Positions 54,720-64,000 of a stretch of 64,000 bases of DNA are shown here, in pieces (the first letter of the stretch is position 1; every line of letters starts with the position of its first letter). This DNA is from Alternaria dauci (taxonomy: Eukaryota > Ascomycota > Dothideomycetes > Pleosporales > Pleosporaceae): NCBI RefSeq assembly GCF_042100115.1, contig NC_091273.1, forward strand, positions 3,720,001 to 3,784,000. Direction: 5' to 3'. A program made the translations under genes and the position numbers. The notes below the pieces were generated by a model, which made no database searches, had not been told where the DNA came from, and saw nothing but the letters and a program-made list of their open reading frames with translations.

Positions 54720-56663
54720 ATGGCGTCCAATCTCCTGGGCACTGCGAAATCGACGCTGCCCAATGAGCTCGCTCTCCTAGTGCTCGACCATCTCGAAAAC
54801 CACAAGTCAGCGCTACGCGCTCTTGCTCGCACGTGTCGCGGTATGCAACATCTCGCCGAAGAGCGACTCTACAAGCGAATCGAGCTTTTTTCTGTAAAGA
54901 ACCTGCACGCCATCATCGAAGCCTTCACACAGCGTCAGGAACGCGTCCGCGCCGTGCAAACACTCAAAATCCTATATCAATACAGAGACCACAGTTTGAA
55001 GGATAGCGACACGTTAAGGACAACCTTCAATGAGTGCGTGGCTCGCATGGTCAACCTAAGGGAGTGGCACATTGAGAGTCCGTACGACAACTTCCAATGG
55101 GAGGGAGCTGGTGCCGAGGCTTGGGTCCATGGCGATATGCAACGTTTCTGCCGTGCGCTTGATGCAGCTTGCGTTGATGGCCCAATCGAAGCGGATAACA
55201 TCATGGCGGAGCGGCGGCTGGGAAAGCATGTCGAGCGGACCGTCGGCCTGGGCCTTCTTGAGAGCTTGACAATCCATTCACACGGCGCTGACACGGACTT
55301 CTGGAACCTCGACGGCTTCCATTGCCTCTTCCGACATCCTGCGCTCAAGCATCTTCACGTCTCCTGCGTTGTCTTTCCAGCTTCTGATATCCCTCAACTT
55401 GCGTCGCATACCCGCCAAACCCCTTTGGCTTCTCTCGCCTTCGATGAGTGCGTACTGCACCCCAAAAGCTTGCTTAGCATCTTGCGTACGCCGGCACGAC
55501 TGAAGACGTTGACTCTTGGCGAAAATGTCTTCAACGTCAAACGATCTAGACAGGTCAAGCCCATACTAACCAAAGACCCGTGCGCATCGCTGGCGGCTCT
55601 CTCTGCAGTTGCGCATTCGCTAGAAAGCCTCACGCACCTTGACCCAGGCTGGCGCATTGCCAGAAGCCCTCACGTTCTGCGCAGCACACGGCCGCCTGGC
55701 CATGGCATGCGCGATTTTCACCTTCTAAAATACATGGAGTGTGATACAGACTCCTTTCTGCATCAGGCAATCGTCATGAACCGCGATCTGGCGCCCCCTG
55801 GTCTGGAAACACTTCGCGTCCGCCGGCATTGGGACGTTCCTGTAAACTTTTGGGATCAGCCGCCTGACTTTGATCACTATGCGGCGTTACCTTCTCTCAA
55901 AACACTAGATTTGCTGCAATCATCTCATCTCTGGTAAGTTTGGCGGAATCACTCAAAGTTTATTTCAGACCAAACGCTGACTTTAGTTAGGCTCGACCTG
56001 GTCAACGCTGATTACGTCTGTGACGACGAGCGTCTCCGCAATCGTCACGCAAAGGCATACAAGCTATTCAAAGCTGGCATCAATCTTAAGATGTCAATAG
56101 AGATTCATAAAAGCCCCAACCTGATACCACCATATCTTCATGAAGAGCCCATCCCAGTCATTGGATGCCTGTACGATGCGAGTGTCGTCGGCTTCCATCG
56201 CCACATAATTCACGAAGAGACCGAAGAAGGCGCGCGGACAGCTCTAGAGTCTACAGGCGAAGCACCCGAGACGGACCAGCTTGGTGACGCGGACATTAGT
56301 AGATTACGAGGCGAAATGCGAATCGCTCTGCACGTCCTCAAGCACAAGTTCGTCAGGCCTGGCCGCCGACTCGCCGACTTGCTTGATTCTGATGATGAGA
56401 GTATGGAGCTCTTTGATAGCGACGACGACTTTGAGATTGACGATCTTGACGAGGAGGACGACATGGAGCTTGATCTTGAGCTAGACGACGACGGACACTT
56501 TGTGGACGAAGATGGCAATCATATATTTGAGGAAGACGGAGAGCTCTACGTTGCAGTGTGGGAGACGGCCAGTGAAACCGAGACTGAAGAAGTAGAAGAT
56601 GATGATGAGATGCATGACGCGGTGGAAAGTCAACAGCAGTCTGCAAACGATGATGTAGATTAA
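54720..56663 (+). CDS. F-box-like protein with LRR-like body and acidic tail, 628 aa
   Basis: Exon 1 (54720-55933) and exon 2 (55991-56663) flank a 57-nt GT-AG intron that splits a Trp codon. The protein starts with LPNELALLVLDHLENHKSALRALARTCRGMQHLAEERLYKRIEL, the classic layout of a fungal F-box followed by its linking helix. The middle has LRR-like spacing (LESLTIHSHG, LKHLHVSCVVF, LKTLTLGEN, LKTLDLL). Exon 2 ends in a long acidic tail with DSDDESMELFDSDDDFEIDDLDEEDD and another cluster near the end. F-box proteins join substrates to the SCF ubiquitin ligase through Skp1; the substrate is unknown. The ATG at 54720 directly precedes the F-box, which fixes the start. Confidence 0.82.
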
Positions 56664-57019
56664 GACAGTGCTGCAATAGCAGCTCCAGCTAGAATTCTAT
56701 GTAATGCCCCATGTAGATGAATGAACGCCGGGTATGTGTGAACAGATAGTAGGAAAGTTATGCGCTGCCAGGGTGTCAGGATCGAAGGAAGATTCAGAAC
56801 CTGTCACGATACGTTAGCTATTAATCGCGATCTATCAAGAAAATACTACACTCACCTAGACAGAGTCCTCATCGTGCGCATCCGAGATACTGTGACGAGC
56901 AATACGCGTTTTCCCTATTTGACCATTAGCATCCAGTTCATTGTCTGATTTCCTTCTTTCCTAATTCGGTATCCCGCCCTGCCCTAGCACCTAGCAACAT
57001 CCCCAGCCCTGCCGCATGC
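56664..57019. other. Intergenic spacer between convergent genes
   Basis: About 355 bp with two 3' ends. No gene is seen. Confidence 0.45.
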
Positions 57020-57220
57020 TCATGCACCAACGTACCTTGTCAAATAACTCCCATCTGCCTTTGCTCTCCTGGTCTCCAAAAGCGGCGGCACAAACGGTAG
57101 TGCAAGAGCAGATACGACGTAGCTCGTTGCGAGGGTAGCCTTGAGGCGGTAGTGCGGGTCGCGAGGTACGCGTGTCGAGTATTGCCGGATTTGGGAGAGC
57201 GCGTGTGTTGAGATTGCCAT
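57020..57220 (-). CDS. Possible small mitochondrial membrane protein, 66 aa
   Basis: Not recognised. The N-terminus (MAISTHALSQIRQYSTRVPRD) has the Ser/Arg pattern of a mitochondrial presequence. One hydrophobic segment follows (LATSYVVSALALPFVPPLL), then a short basic and polar end. This is the layout of single-span inner-membrane subunits or assembly factors. The frame is short and could arise by chance, but the ATG is well placed and the pattern is coherent. Confidence 0.45.
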   Translation of the reverse strand: MAISTHALSQIRQYSTRVPRDPHYRLKATLATSYVVSALALPFVPPLLETRRAKADGSYLTRYVGA

Positions 57221-58592
57221 TTTGTATGATGTGAAGAAGAAAGATGTGAAGAAACAGTATTCGTTTCTAGTCGAGAGTAATTTGTAGAGCGTTGTAGCCT
57301 GGCAGTGGTTGTGTTTCGTGGTTTGTAGGTGGTTGATCAGCCTTATGAAGATGGATGTGGGGCCGCGATGTGGTTTGGTCGTTTCGGCTTCTGTGGGGTC
57401 CTGATCGCGTGCTTTGAACTTTGTGTCTAATACACTTTCTTCGTCATCAAAACGTTAGCAAAGTTTGAGAGAAGATGCGCTCGGCGGTGCTGCGAATATA
57501 AATATGGCTCAACGTGGTTGCCTAGTAGACCCTCGTTTACAAGGCCTTAGCAAAGGGGGAAAACAAACGGTACTCACACTACGGCCGCGGCTGAACTTCA
57601 CGTGGAGATGAGCGCTGTATGCAAGCGACGTCAAGTGTGGGTAGGCTTTTGTGGAGCGTGGTTATGGCTGCCTCGACGCTAGGAGTTGTTTGCGTGATTA
57701 GATGTTGCTTTGAAAGCGTGCTTCCGGTGCCGGCTTACAAACGTCTTTCTAATGTAAAGAGGTATGTTGAAAAGATGGATCGGGCGGTTATAGATATTTT
57801 TCGAGTAATATCATGTATTCTTATTGATGTTTGTGCGGTATGCTCCATAACACAGCTGCGCCTAGTGCTTCGAGAATCCCTTCCGGTCTGGGCAACCCAG
57901 ATCACACCACAGTCGTGCGAGTACGCGCGAGCTACCGCCCAGCTACGGTAGAGGCTTTTACCGGAACACGGCGCAGGTTTTTTTGGCACGCCCAACAGCG
58001 CATTGGTGAGCAGTTGGTCACGACATCTCTAGTCCAAGTCACGAATCGGTAGTTTTCGCGGAGAAAGGAGTGGTTTTAACGTGTCAGCAACAACCAATCA
58101 GAGGTGATTGGTCGATGGGTGCGGCAAAGGTTCCGCGTAGCCTCGCCACGACTTCCCTTTGTAATCGCCTGCAACATCCCATTTGGGTCAGCGAAGATTT
58201 ACGATTCGTTTGCGCAGTAAAATTTACCAGTTGTTATGGATTCGACGCGTTGGGTACATCATACATTCCATACACAAAGCTTGACTCACCACGTTGTATT
58301 AGAGGCATTGGACTTGTCTAGGTATATGACAGTGATGATCCCATTTTCGACATCTTCCGGAAAAAGCATAGTAGGTCATTGTATCTTGCGTTCGAGATTT
58401 CGTCACCACCGTCAATATCGATACAGTCCGTCACGCAGATTCGCATTCTCTTCAACAAAGCCCTCAGAAGCTACATGAAAAGAGAAAACCCATATCTAAA
58501 CGCCGTGGAGCTACACTGCTATGAGAAATGGGAGAAAAGGAGAAAAACTGTAATCACAGCACGGCTCATACGTCCCTGTTTATGACCTGCGT
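57221..58592. other. Intergenic spacer, 1.4 kb
   Basis: No gene is supported. The left part is the promoter of the 57220 gene, and the right part borders the possible readthrough end of the Gly-rich gene. Short frames do not look coding. Confidence 0.45.
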
Positions 58593-58703
58593 TCAGTTAC
58601 GACGACCGAAACGGTCATAGTTGAACAGCCGTCCACCACCAGATCTACCGCCGCCGCCGCCGCCACGCGCACCGCCACCACTATGCGACTGCTGAGGAGT
58701 ATA
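58593..58703 (-). other. In-frame coding-like extension beyond the TAG
   Basis: This holds 36 codons plus TGA directly after the TAG of the Gly-rich gene, with Gly/Arg-rich content continuing the style of the protein. The stop context is CAG-TAG-TAT, which is not a known strong readthrough signal. Confidence 0.5.
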
Positions 58704-59336
58704 CTACTGACGCTGCTGAGGGCCTTGATCTTCCTCGTCCGACTCATCGTCGTAGTAAGCTTGCTGTTGTGGCTGGCGACGAGATGGACCATAACCGTGT
58801 GGGTACTCTTCATTCCGCGAAGCGTACTGGTGACCCTCGCGACCCATGTGTTGGTAGCTAGGCTCCTCTCGCATAGATGGGTTGTATCCACCAGCTGCAT
58901 TACTGCCAATCTGACGGCGGAATGGATTGTCTGCGCGTGTTAGGCCAGCGGACATGAAGCCTCTACCACCGCTACCGCCGCCGCCACCGCCATTGCGTGG
59001 AGCTGGCTGGGGGCCAGGCCCGCTACGAGCATAGTTGCCAAAGGGCTCATGATGTTCCTGATACTGTTGGCCTTCTGGACGTGAGGAGTCGTAGGAGGAG
59101 AAGGACGAATAGCCTCCTTGACGAGGGTTGCCACCGCCCATTCCACCCATCGGACCCATGGGGCCTCTACGTTCCATACCACCACCACCCATCGGCCCAC
59201 CCATTAGGCCACTACGTCCCATGCCGCTACCCATACCTCTCATCGGGCCACTGCGTCCCATACTGCCGCCCATACCACCGAAGAAGTCGCCGTCGCCAAA
59301 GAAGTCTTCACCGTCTGAGCCTCTGAAGGGATTCAT
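58704..59336 (-). CDS. Gly/Met/Arg-rich protein, 210 aa, with possible readthrough tail
   Basis: No named family is certain. The N-terminus is MNPFRGSDGEDFFGDGDFFGG, followed by long Gly/Met/Arg runs (GRSGPMRGMGSGMGRSG), a Tyr/Gln/Pro middle and an acidic patch (YYDDESDEEDQ). This looks like an RNA-binding or condensate-forming low-complexity protein, or a distant Mlf1-like protein (guess). The frame stops with TAG at 58706-58704, but the same frame goes on for 36 more coding-like codons with RGG-like Gly runs and the end RLFNYDRFGRRN, stopping with TGA at 58593. The TAG may be leaky, recent, or a sequence error. No usable intron removes it. Confidence 0.68.
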   Translation of the reverse strand: MNPFRGSDGEDFFGDGDFFGGMGGSMGRSGPMRGMGSGMGRSGLMGGPMGGGGMERRGPMGPMGGMGGGNPRQGGYSSFSSYDSSRPEGQQYQEHHEPFGNYARSGPGPQPAPRNGGGGGGSGGRGFMSAGLTRADNPFRRQIGSNAAGGYNPSMREEPSYQHMGREGHQYASRNEEYPHGYGPSRRQPQQQAYYDDESDEEDQGPQQRQ

Positions 59337-61232
59337 CTTATCGGATGTTGAAGAGTTTTGGATTGAAAAAGATGTCGTTGGCGTTGACTTGAGTATGTAA
59401 GATTACTGTTGTTGTGTTCGTCGTTTTCCTGCTTTGACTCTTGTGGGTCGTTCGTAAGTTGAGGTGATCTGCTGTGTGTGGTAAATTAGAGTCTAGGAGT
59501 AGGCAAAGCATAGCTCATATAGTATGAGAGCAGCGGTATTCAAGTGTGAAGGTAGCTTGCTGCGATACTTCACAAGAACACTAGACAGGCTGACAGGCGG
59601 ACGGTCAAAAGGTGATATTAACACTTTTTAGAGTGAATCATGGTCAAACGCACGTGTGGTCGATGGAGATACAGTTCGGGTTAGTGAATGTGCTTGCGCC
59701 CAGAGCGAATGCAGATGCTGAGAGACACTTGCATAGTGCAGTGTATAGGTTGCATCGGCGGATCTGATCAATTAGCCTAGTGAAGGCGCGCCTTGATATC
59801 TTGTCACGTTCGTATTTATGATTGCAGTTCGAAGTCCAAAGTTTTGCATGTATGAGGGAGGTTGGTGAGATGTGGATACGGTTGACTTAAGTTTCGGGCT
59901 TGTTTTAGCGTGGGAAAACTCGCGGACTGGGCTCATGCCACCGAGGTACATCCTCACCTTTGTCTATACTGCAGCGGCATATGTACCCCTCACGTCGTTC
60001 AAACTACCGTTTCCGCGTGTGTTTCGACCACCGATAATCCTTGTCTATATTGACGTGTTGTTAATTTACGCCCTGGTCAACACTGCGTGGACATGTGACA
60101 TCACCGAATGCGGGGACGGCCACCACGGGAGTGCCGAGGCAGGATCCCACAACCCCTAAAATCTGGAGGAAAACCTGAACACAACACTTGCGATAGACAA
60201 CTCACGTCTTGAGAGAACGCGCGCATTTACCTCTGTAAGAAATGCTAACGTGGAAACACTGTTGCTTACTTATGCAGCTGCCCAGGTGAGTAATGCCACA
60301 CGTGCTCGATCACATGGTAATGGTCAGAATTCATACGAGCGCGTCATTGCATTTACTTGAAGGAGCTGAGTGACTGTGCAGGAAGCTTTCAAGACAGGGG
60401 CTCTAGTTTTGCAACGCCTAGAAATCACTCTCGATCCTGCGAACTGCCGTACCGCTTCTTGGCACTACATCTGCGTACCTAGGTAAACAGCGCGACGCAT
60501 CCTGTCAGTTCTCGGTCATGCCGCCGTATCGTGAAATATTCTTCGCTCGATGACCTTCTCACAACTTCAAGAAATTCGGCTGTTTTTCTACTATTCCTAC
60601 AAACGATCTGATGTTCCATTGCAGCGTTGCAACAGGTCTAGCTGAGCTTGTTCTAGCCTTCCGGGGATGCATACATTATCCTTACGCTCCACAAGCAGGC
60701 TAACCAGCATCACGCTGGCTGTCCGTCACGGAATCACATGCTGCTCAATCCCACCAACAAACCCTCGCTCTTTGTTGCCTCAATCCACCGGTGATAGACG
60801 GTGCCAACCGCCGTTGTGCTTGGATGCACTGTGATACCGCCCCAGCGGCTCAACCTGCAACAGAATTTTGCCTCGGCGTCAGGGTATCTAACATACTAAC
60901 ACGATATAGGAACTTGTTCGACATAAACTCAAGGAGATCTCTCGGCAAATCTCAGCGAATGACGTCTTCGAAGCCGTTACGTAGCTCCATAGTTCTTCTC
61001 TACCCTGTGCCTTGTACCAGCTTGTGCTTCATGCTGATCACAAGCTAGCGCTGTGGAGGAACGACTGGATCAAGATGTGTGGAGAACATAAAACCCATGG
61101 GGCCCCAATCTTCCCCGCCATCTCTCCACACTTTTCGATCGCCAGTGGTTTGCCCTAGGGGGGCTACACGAGACACCAGAACACGCTTCTACAGAATCAG
61201 AGGCAGATATTGGCTGTCACCAGCGCGTCAGA
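59337..61232. other. Intergenic spacer, 1.9 kb
   Basis: This holds the divergent promoters of the Gly-rich and sugar-transporter genes. Copy 6 of TACCTAGGTA is at 60476. A 95-codon frame at 59872-60159 has hydrophobic stretches but no clear start context or family and is not called. Confidence 0.45.
60476..60485. repeat. TACCTAGGTA palindrome, copy 6
   Basis: Exact palindrome in the spacer between the Gly-rich gene and the sugar transporter. Confidence 0.8.
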
Positions 61233-63103
61233 ATGGCGGACTCTTCTGCGACTGCGGTTGCGCATCCTCGCTTCATAGGAATGCGAGGTAGGGCGCTGGA
61301 CCTAACAGTCTCATTCATTGCGACGACTGGTTTCCTGCTGTTTGGATATGACCGTGGGTACAATTCTCCAACACCAAATGATTTGGTGTGCTGATATTCG
61401 TGCTACAGAGGGCGTTATGTCGGGCATCATTTCAGCGGACCCATTCATGAACTACTTCCCAGAAACTCTGCACAACTCGACTTGGCAAGGTTTCGTGACC
61501 GCGGTTAGTGATTCTGGTGGCTCTCATTCTACATCAAACCTGCACTAACGTTGTTCGATCTTTGAACCCAACAGATCTACGAGATCGGCTGCTTGTTTGG
61601 AGCCATAGCAATGCTCGTTTTCGGTGACGCGCTCGGGCGACGAAAGGGAATCATGATAGGCGCTGCAACTATGATTCTTGGTACAATTATACAAGTAACT
61701 GCTATCAAGGGTTACAATGCCACCGCACAGTTCATCATCGGTCGCGTTGTCACTGGCGTTGGCAACGGCATGAACACTGCTACAATTCCCACGTACCAAG
61801 CCGAATGCTCGAGGACGAAGAACCATGGTCTCCTGATCTGCATCGAGGGCGGAGTCATTGCCTTTGGTACCCTCATCGCGTATTGGGTGGACTACGGGTG
61901 CTCGTACGGAAGCGACAACTTCACGTGGCGCTTCCCTATCGCTTTCCAGATCTTTTTCTGTATCATTGTCTTGGCTGGCATGACTTGGCTTCCAGAGTTA
62001 GTGTACTCTCATGTCTATTGTGAGAAACATACTAACCTCCTTCACCCATTCTAGGTCGCCACGTTGGCTCTTGACCAAGGATCGGCACGAGGACGCAGCG
62101 AAAGTAATTGCGGCGCTCCGTGGCCATGCCATCGATGACAGCGAGACGCGCTTCGAAGCTCACATTATCATGGACAGTATCCGCGCGTCTGGTCACAAAG
62201 GAGGAATTACACCATTCAGCGCCCTCTTTACAAACGGGAAAACACAGCATTTCCGACGGATGATGCTCGGCGCTTCGTCGCAGCTCATGCAGCAGATTGG
62301 CGGCTGCAACGCGGTCATTTACTACTTTCCTCTCCTTTTCGAGAACTCAATCGGCGCTTCACATGATCTGTCGCTGTTGCTCGGAGGCATCAACATGATT
62401 GTCTATTCGATCTTTGCGACTACATCTTGGTTCATTATCGAACGCACTGGTCGGCGAAAGCTCTTCCTGATCGGCACCTGGGGCCAAGGGCTGTCGATGG
62501 TTCTGGTGTTCGGCGCCCTTATTCCAGGCACGCAAACTGCTGCAAAAGGCGCTGCCGTTGGATTGTTCACGTATATTGCGTTCTTCGCTGCGACATGGGT
62601 AAGTCTCTGTTCTGCAAAATCACACACGAGATATACACTAACTTGATCAATCTCCACAGCTTCCCCTTCCATGGCTATACCCCGCAGAAGTGAATCCCGT
62701 AAAGACGCGTGGCAAAGCAAACGCTATCTCGACATGCACCAATTGGCTGTCAAACTTCGTTGTCGTCATGATCACGCCTATCATGATTGATAACATCGGG
62801 TGGGGCACCTATGTCTTCTTTGCAGCGATGAATGCGTGCTTCTTGCCCTTTATTCACATCTTCTATCCTGAGACCAAGCAGCGAAGCTTGGAGGAGATTG
62901 ACCTTATCTTTGCCAAGGGTTTCTTGGAAAACATGAGTTATGTGAAGGCTGCGAAGGAGTTGCCGTTCTTGGACCCCATGGGTATCGAGCAGATGCAGAG
63001 AGAGTACGGCTTCTTTGACGACGACACACTTGAAGGCGGAAAGGATATTGGAGTGTTGGAGAAGGGTGATGAAGCGACTGTTACTGAGACTGCACGCATG
63101 TAG
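61233..63103 (+). CDS. MFS sugar transporter (hexose/STL1-type)
   Basis: Five exons (61233-61353, 61409-61503, 61575-61996, 62055-62598, 62660-63103) with GT-AG introns of 55-71 nt give 541 aa, a normal length. Introns 2 and 3 both use the donor GTTAGT. Sugar-porter signatures are present: FLLFGYD-QGVMSGI in helix 1, GDALGRRKG in loop 2-3, PE-SPRWLL after helix 6, QQIGGCNAVIYYFP in helix 7, ERTGRRK in loop 8-9, and PETKQRSLEEID after helix 12. About 12 membrane helices can be counted. LPWLYPAEVNPVKTRGKANAISTCTNWLSNF resembles STL1- and lactose/hexose-type fungal carriers. The substrate cannot be fixed; proton symport is usual for such proteins. Plasma membrane is likely. Confidence 0.92.
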
Positions 63104-63482
63104 GCACGCATGTAGGCATGCTGTCTCTGCCGAAATGAACACTAGCAATATTGATTGAGTCGAAATTTGGTTTCGAGGACTTCTGGAATCATTAAGATGC
63201 CAGCTAATCTCCAATTTCAATTAAACCAAAGTCATAGGGACTTTGCAACACTGCAAGGTTTGACACAATAAAGCGAAGAATCAGTCTTCATTCATTCTTC
63301 GTCCTTCTCTATCCATCTCCATCTCTCCATATGTAACTAAAAGGGTATATACATTGTTGATAAATGATGTAAACGGACCAGCCTTTGGTTTCTCGCGCTC
63401 CTTACGTCCAACCTCAATCGGTTATGTAATATTCACTGTACTTGCTCTTTCTTTCTCAGAACACACATACAAAACCAATCGC
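63104..63482. other. Intergenic spacer between convergent genes
   Basis: About 380 bp with the 3' ends of the sugar transporter and the Gln/Asn-rich gene. No gene is seen. Confidence 0.5.
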
Positions 63483-64000
63483 TTAGCTCAGAAACTTGAG
63501 AGCACGCTTGATCCTGTTACCGCCACGGTTGCCGAAGCCCTGGAAGCCCTGGCCCTGATTCCGACCCTGGCCTCGGCCTTGACCTTGACCGTTCTGAGTT
63601 GCGCCTTGGTTCTGCTGGCCCTGGCCCTGGTTCTGGTTCTGGCCTTGACCCTGACCTTGGTTACCGTTCTGATTGCCGTTGCCGTTGTTGTTGCCGTTGC
63701 CTCCCTGGTTACCACCGTTGTTGTTGTTGCCATTTCCAGCATTGGGAGCCTGAGTCGCATCTGGGATAAGAGCTGAGACAGATGTTAGTACTGATTCCAA
63801 TACGATCAAAATGCGACGGATGAGAAATCAACGCACCGGAAATGGCACTGGCACCCTCATTACCGCCCGCAGCACCAGCAGCCTGGTTCGCCGCGATAGC
63901 AGCAGGAAGATCCTTTTGATTTTGCAAGATTTGCGCAGAGATACCCTCAAGTGTCTGAGCAGTGTCGACAGCTAGCGGCAGTGAGTATGGATATAGGATA
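63483..64000 (-). CDS. Gln/Asn/Gly-rich protein, 3' part only
   Basis: The last two visible exons (63971-63837 and 63772-63483) are joined by a 64-nt GT-AG intron with a CTAAC branch site. A further intron runs off the right edge. The first visible exon reads VDTAQTLEGISAQILQNQKDLPAAIAANQAAG, and the last has ALIPDATQAPN and then a tract of Gln, Asn and Gly in GQ, NQ and GN steps. It ends in a basic tip (NRGGNRIKRALKFLS). Such tails occur in prion-like, cell-wall or secreted fungal proteins. The start lies outside the window, so signal peptide and function cannot be judged. Confidence 0.6.

Noticed and set aside
59872..60159. 95-codon frame with hydrophobic stretches
   Set aside because: No family, no convincing start context, and it lies in a promoter region.
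61233..63103. Metabolite gene cluster around the transporters
   Set aside because: No polyketide synthase, peptide synthetase, terpene cyclase, P450 or pathway regulator is present near either MFS gene; ERG20 is the housekeeping prenyl synthase.
1..64000. tRNA genes
   Set aside because: Scanned by eye for the GGTTCRANNCC B box on both strands; hits were inside coding genes or lacked the rest of the pattern. A tRNA-finding program would be decisive.

Overview
The window looks like nuclear DNA of a filamentous ascomycete, most likely a dothideomycete of the Pleosporales type (inference from gene content and protein style; no search was run). Genes are compact. Introns are 41-71 nt, with GT-AG or occasionally GC-AG ends and CTAAC/CTGAC-like branch sites. 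The conserved genes are core eukaryotic or fungal ones. About 27 coding genes, two pseudogene-like loci and one gene cut by the right edge can be supported; several need splicing and are not visible as one open frame. No tRNA, rRNA, CRISPR or intact transposon was seen.

Layout. Positions 1-9.4 kb are housekeeping: ribokinase, a TMEM53/DUF829 protein, a DUF726 membrane hydrolase-like protein (TMCO4/Mil1 type), farnesyl diphosphate synthase (ERG20), and the APC/C subunit Cdc23/APC8, which is divergent from ERG20 across a 259 bp gap. Positions 9.5-22.7 kb form an accessory island of unrecognised genes, relics and AT-rich spacers. It holds a Gln-rich frame broken by in-frame stops, a coiled-coil protein with a degenerate J-like domain, three same-strand orphan genes that appear to share a module, and a secreted-type Cys protein interrupted by one TGA. 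Positions 23-38.9 kb return to conserved genes: a large protein with a RasGAP-like region, exopolyphosphatase PPX1, an APT-like pseudoenzyme, a CipC-like stress protein rebuilt from four exons, the SPX-EXS phosphate exporter XPR1/SYG1, and a small zinc-ribbon protein.

Positions 39-43.6 kb are gene-poor with one small orphan. Positions 43.6-64 kb carry a ZIFL-like MFS transporter, a large low-complexity protein with Trp/Phe-acidic motifs, several hypothetical proteins, an F-box-like protein with an acidic tail, a Gly-rich protein with a possible readthrough extension, an STL1/hexose-type sugar transporter, and the end of a Gln/Asn/Gly-rich protein.

The neighbours do not form one pathway or an obvious biosynthetic cluster. 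A mild theme is phosphate handling: XPR1 (phosphate export, SPX sensor) lies about 3 kb from PPX1 (polyphosphate hydrolysis). The most unusual items are the orphan module family, the three loci with stop codons inside coding-like sequence, two GC-AG introns, and six exact copies of the palindrome TACCTAGGTA, all between genes.
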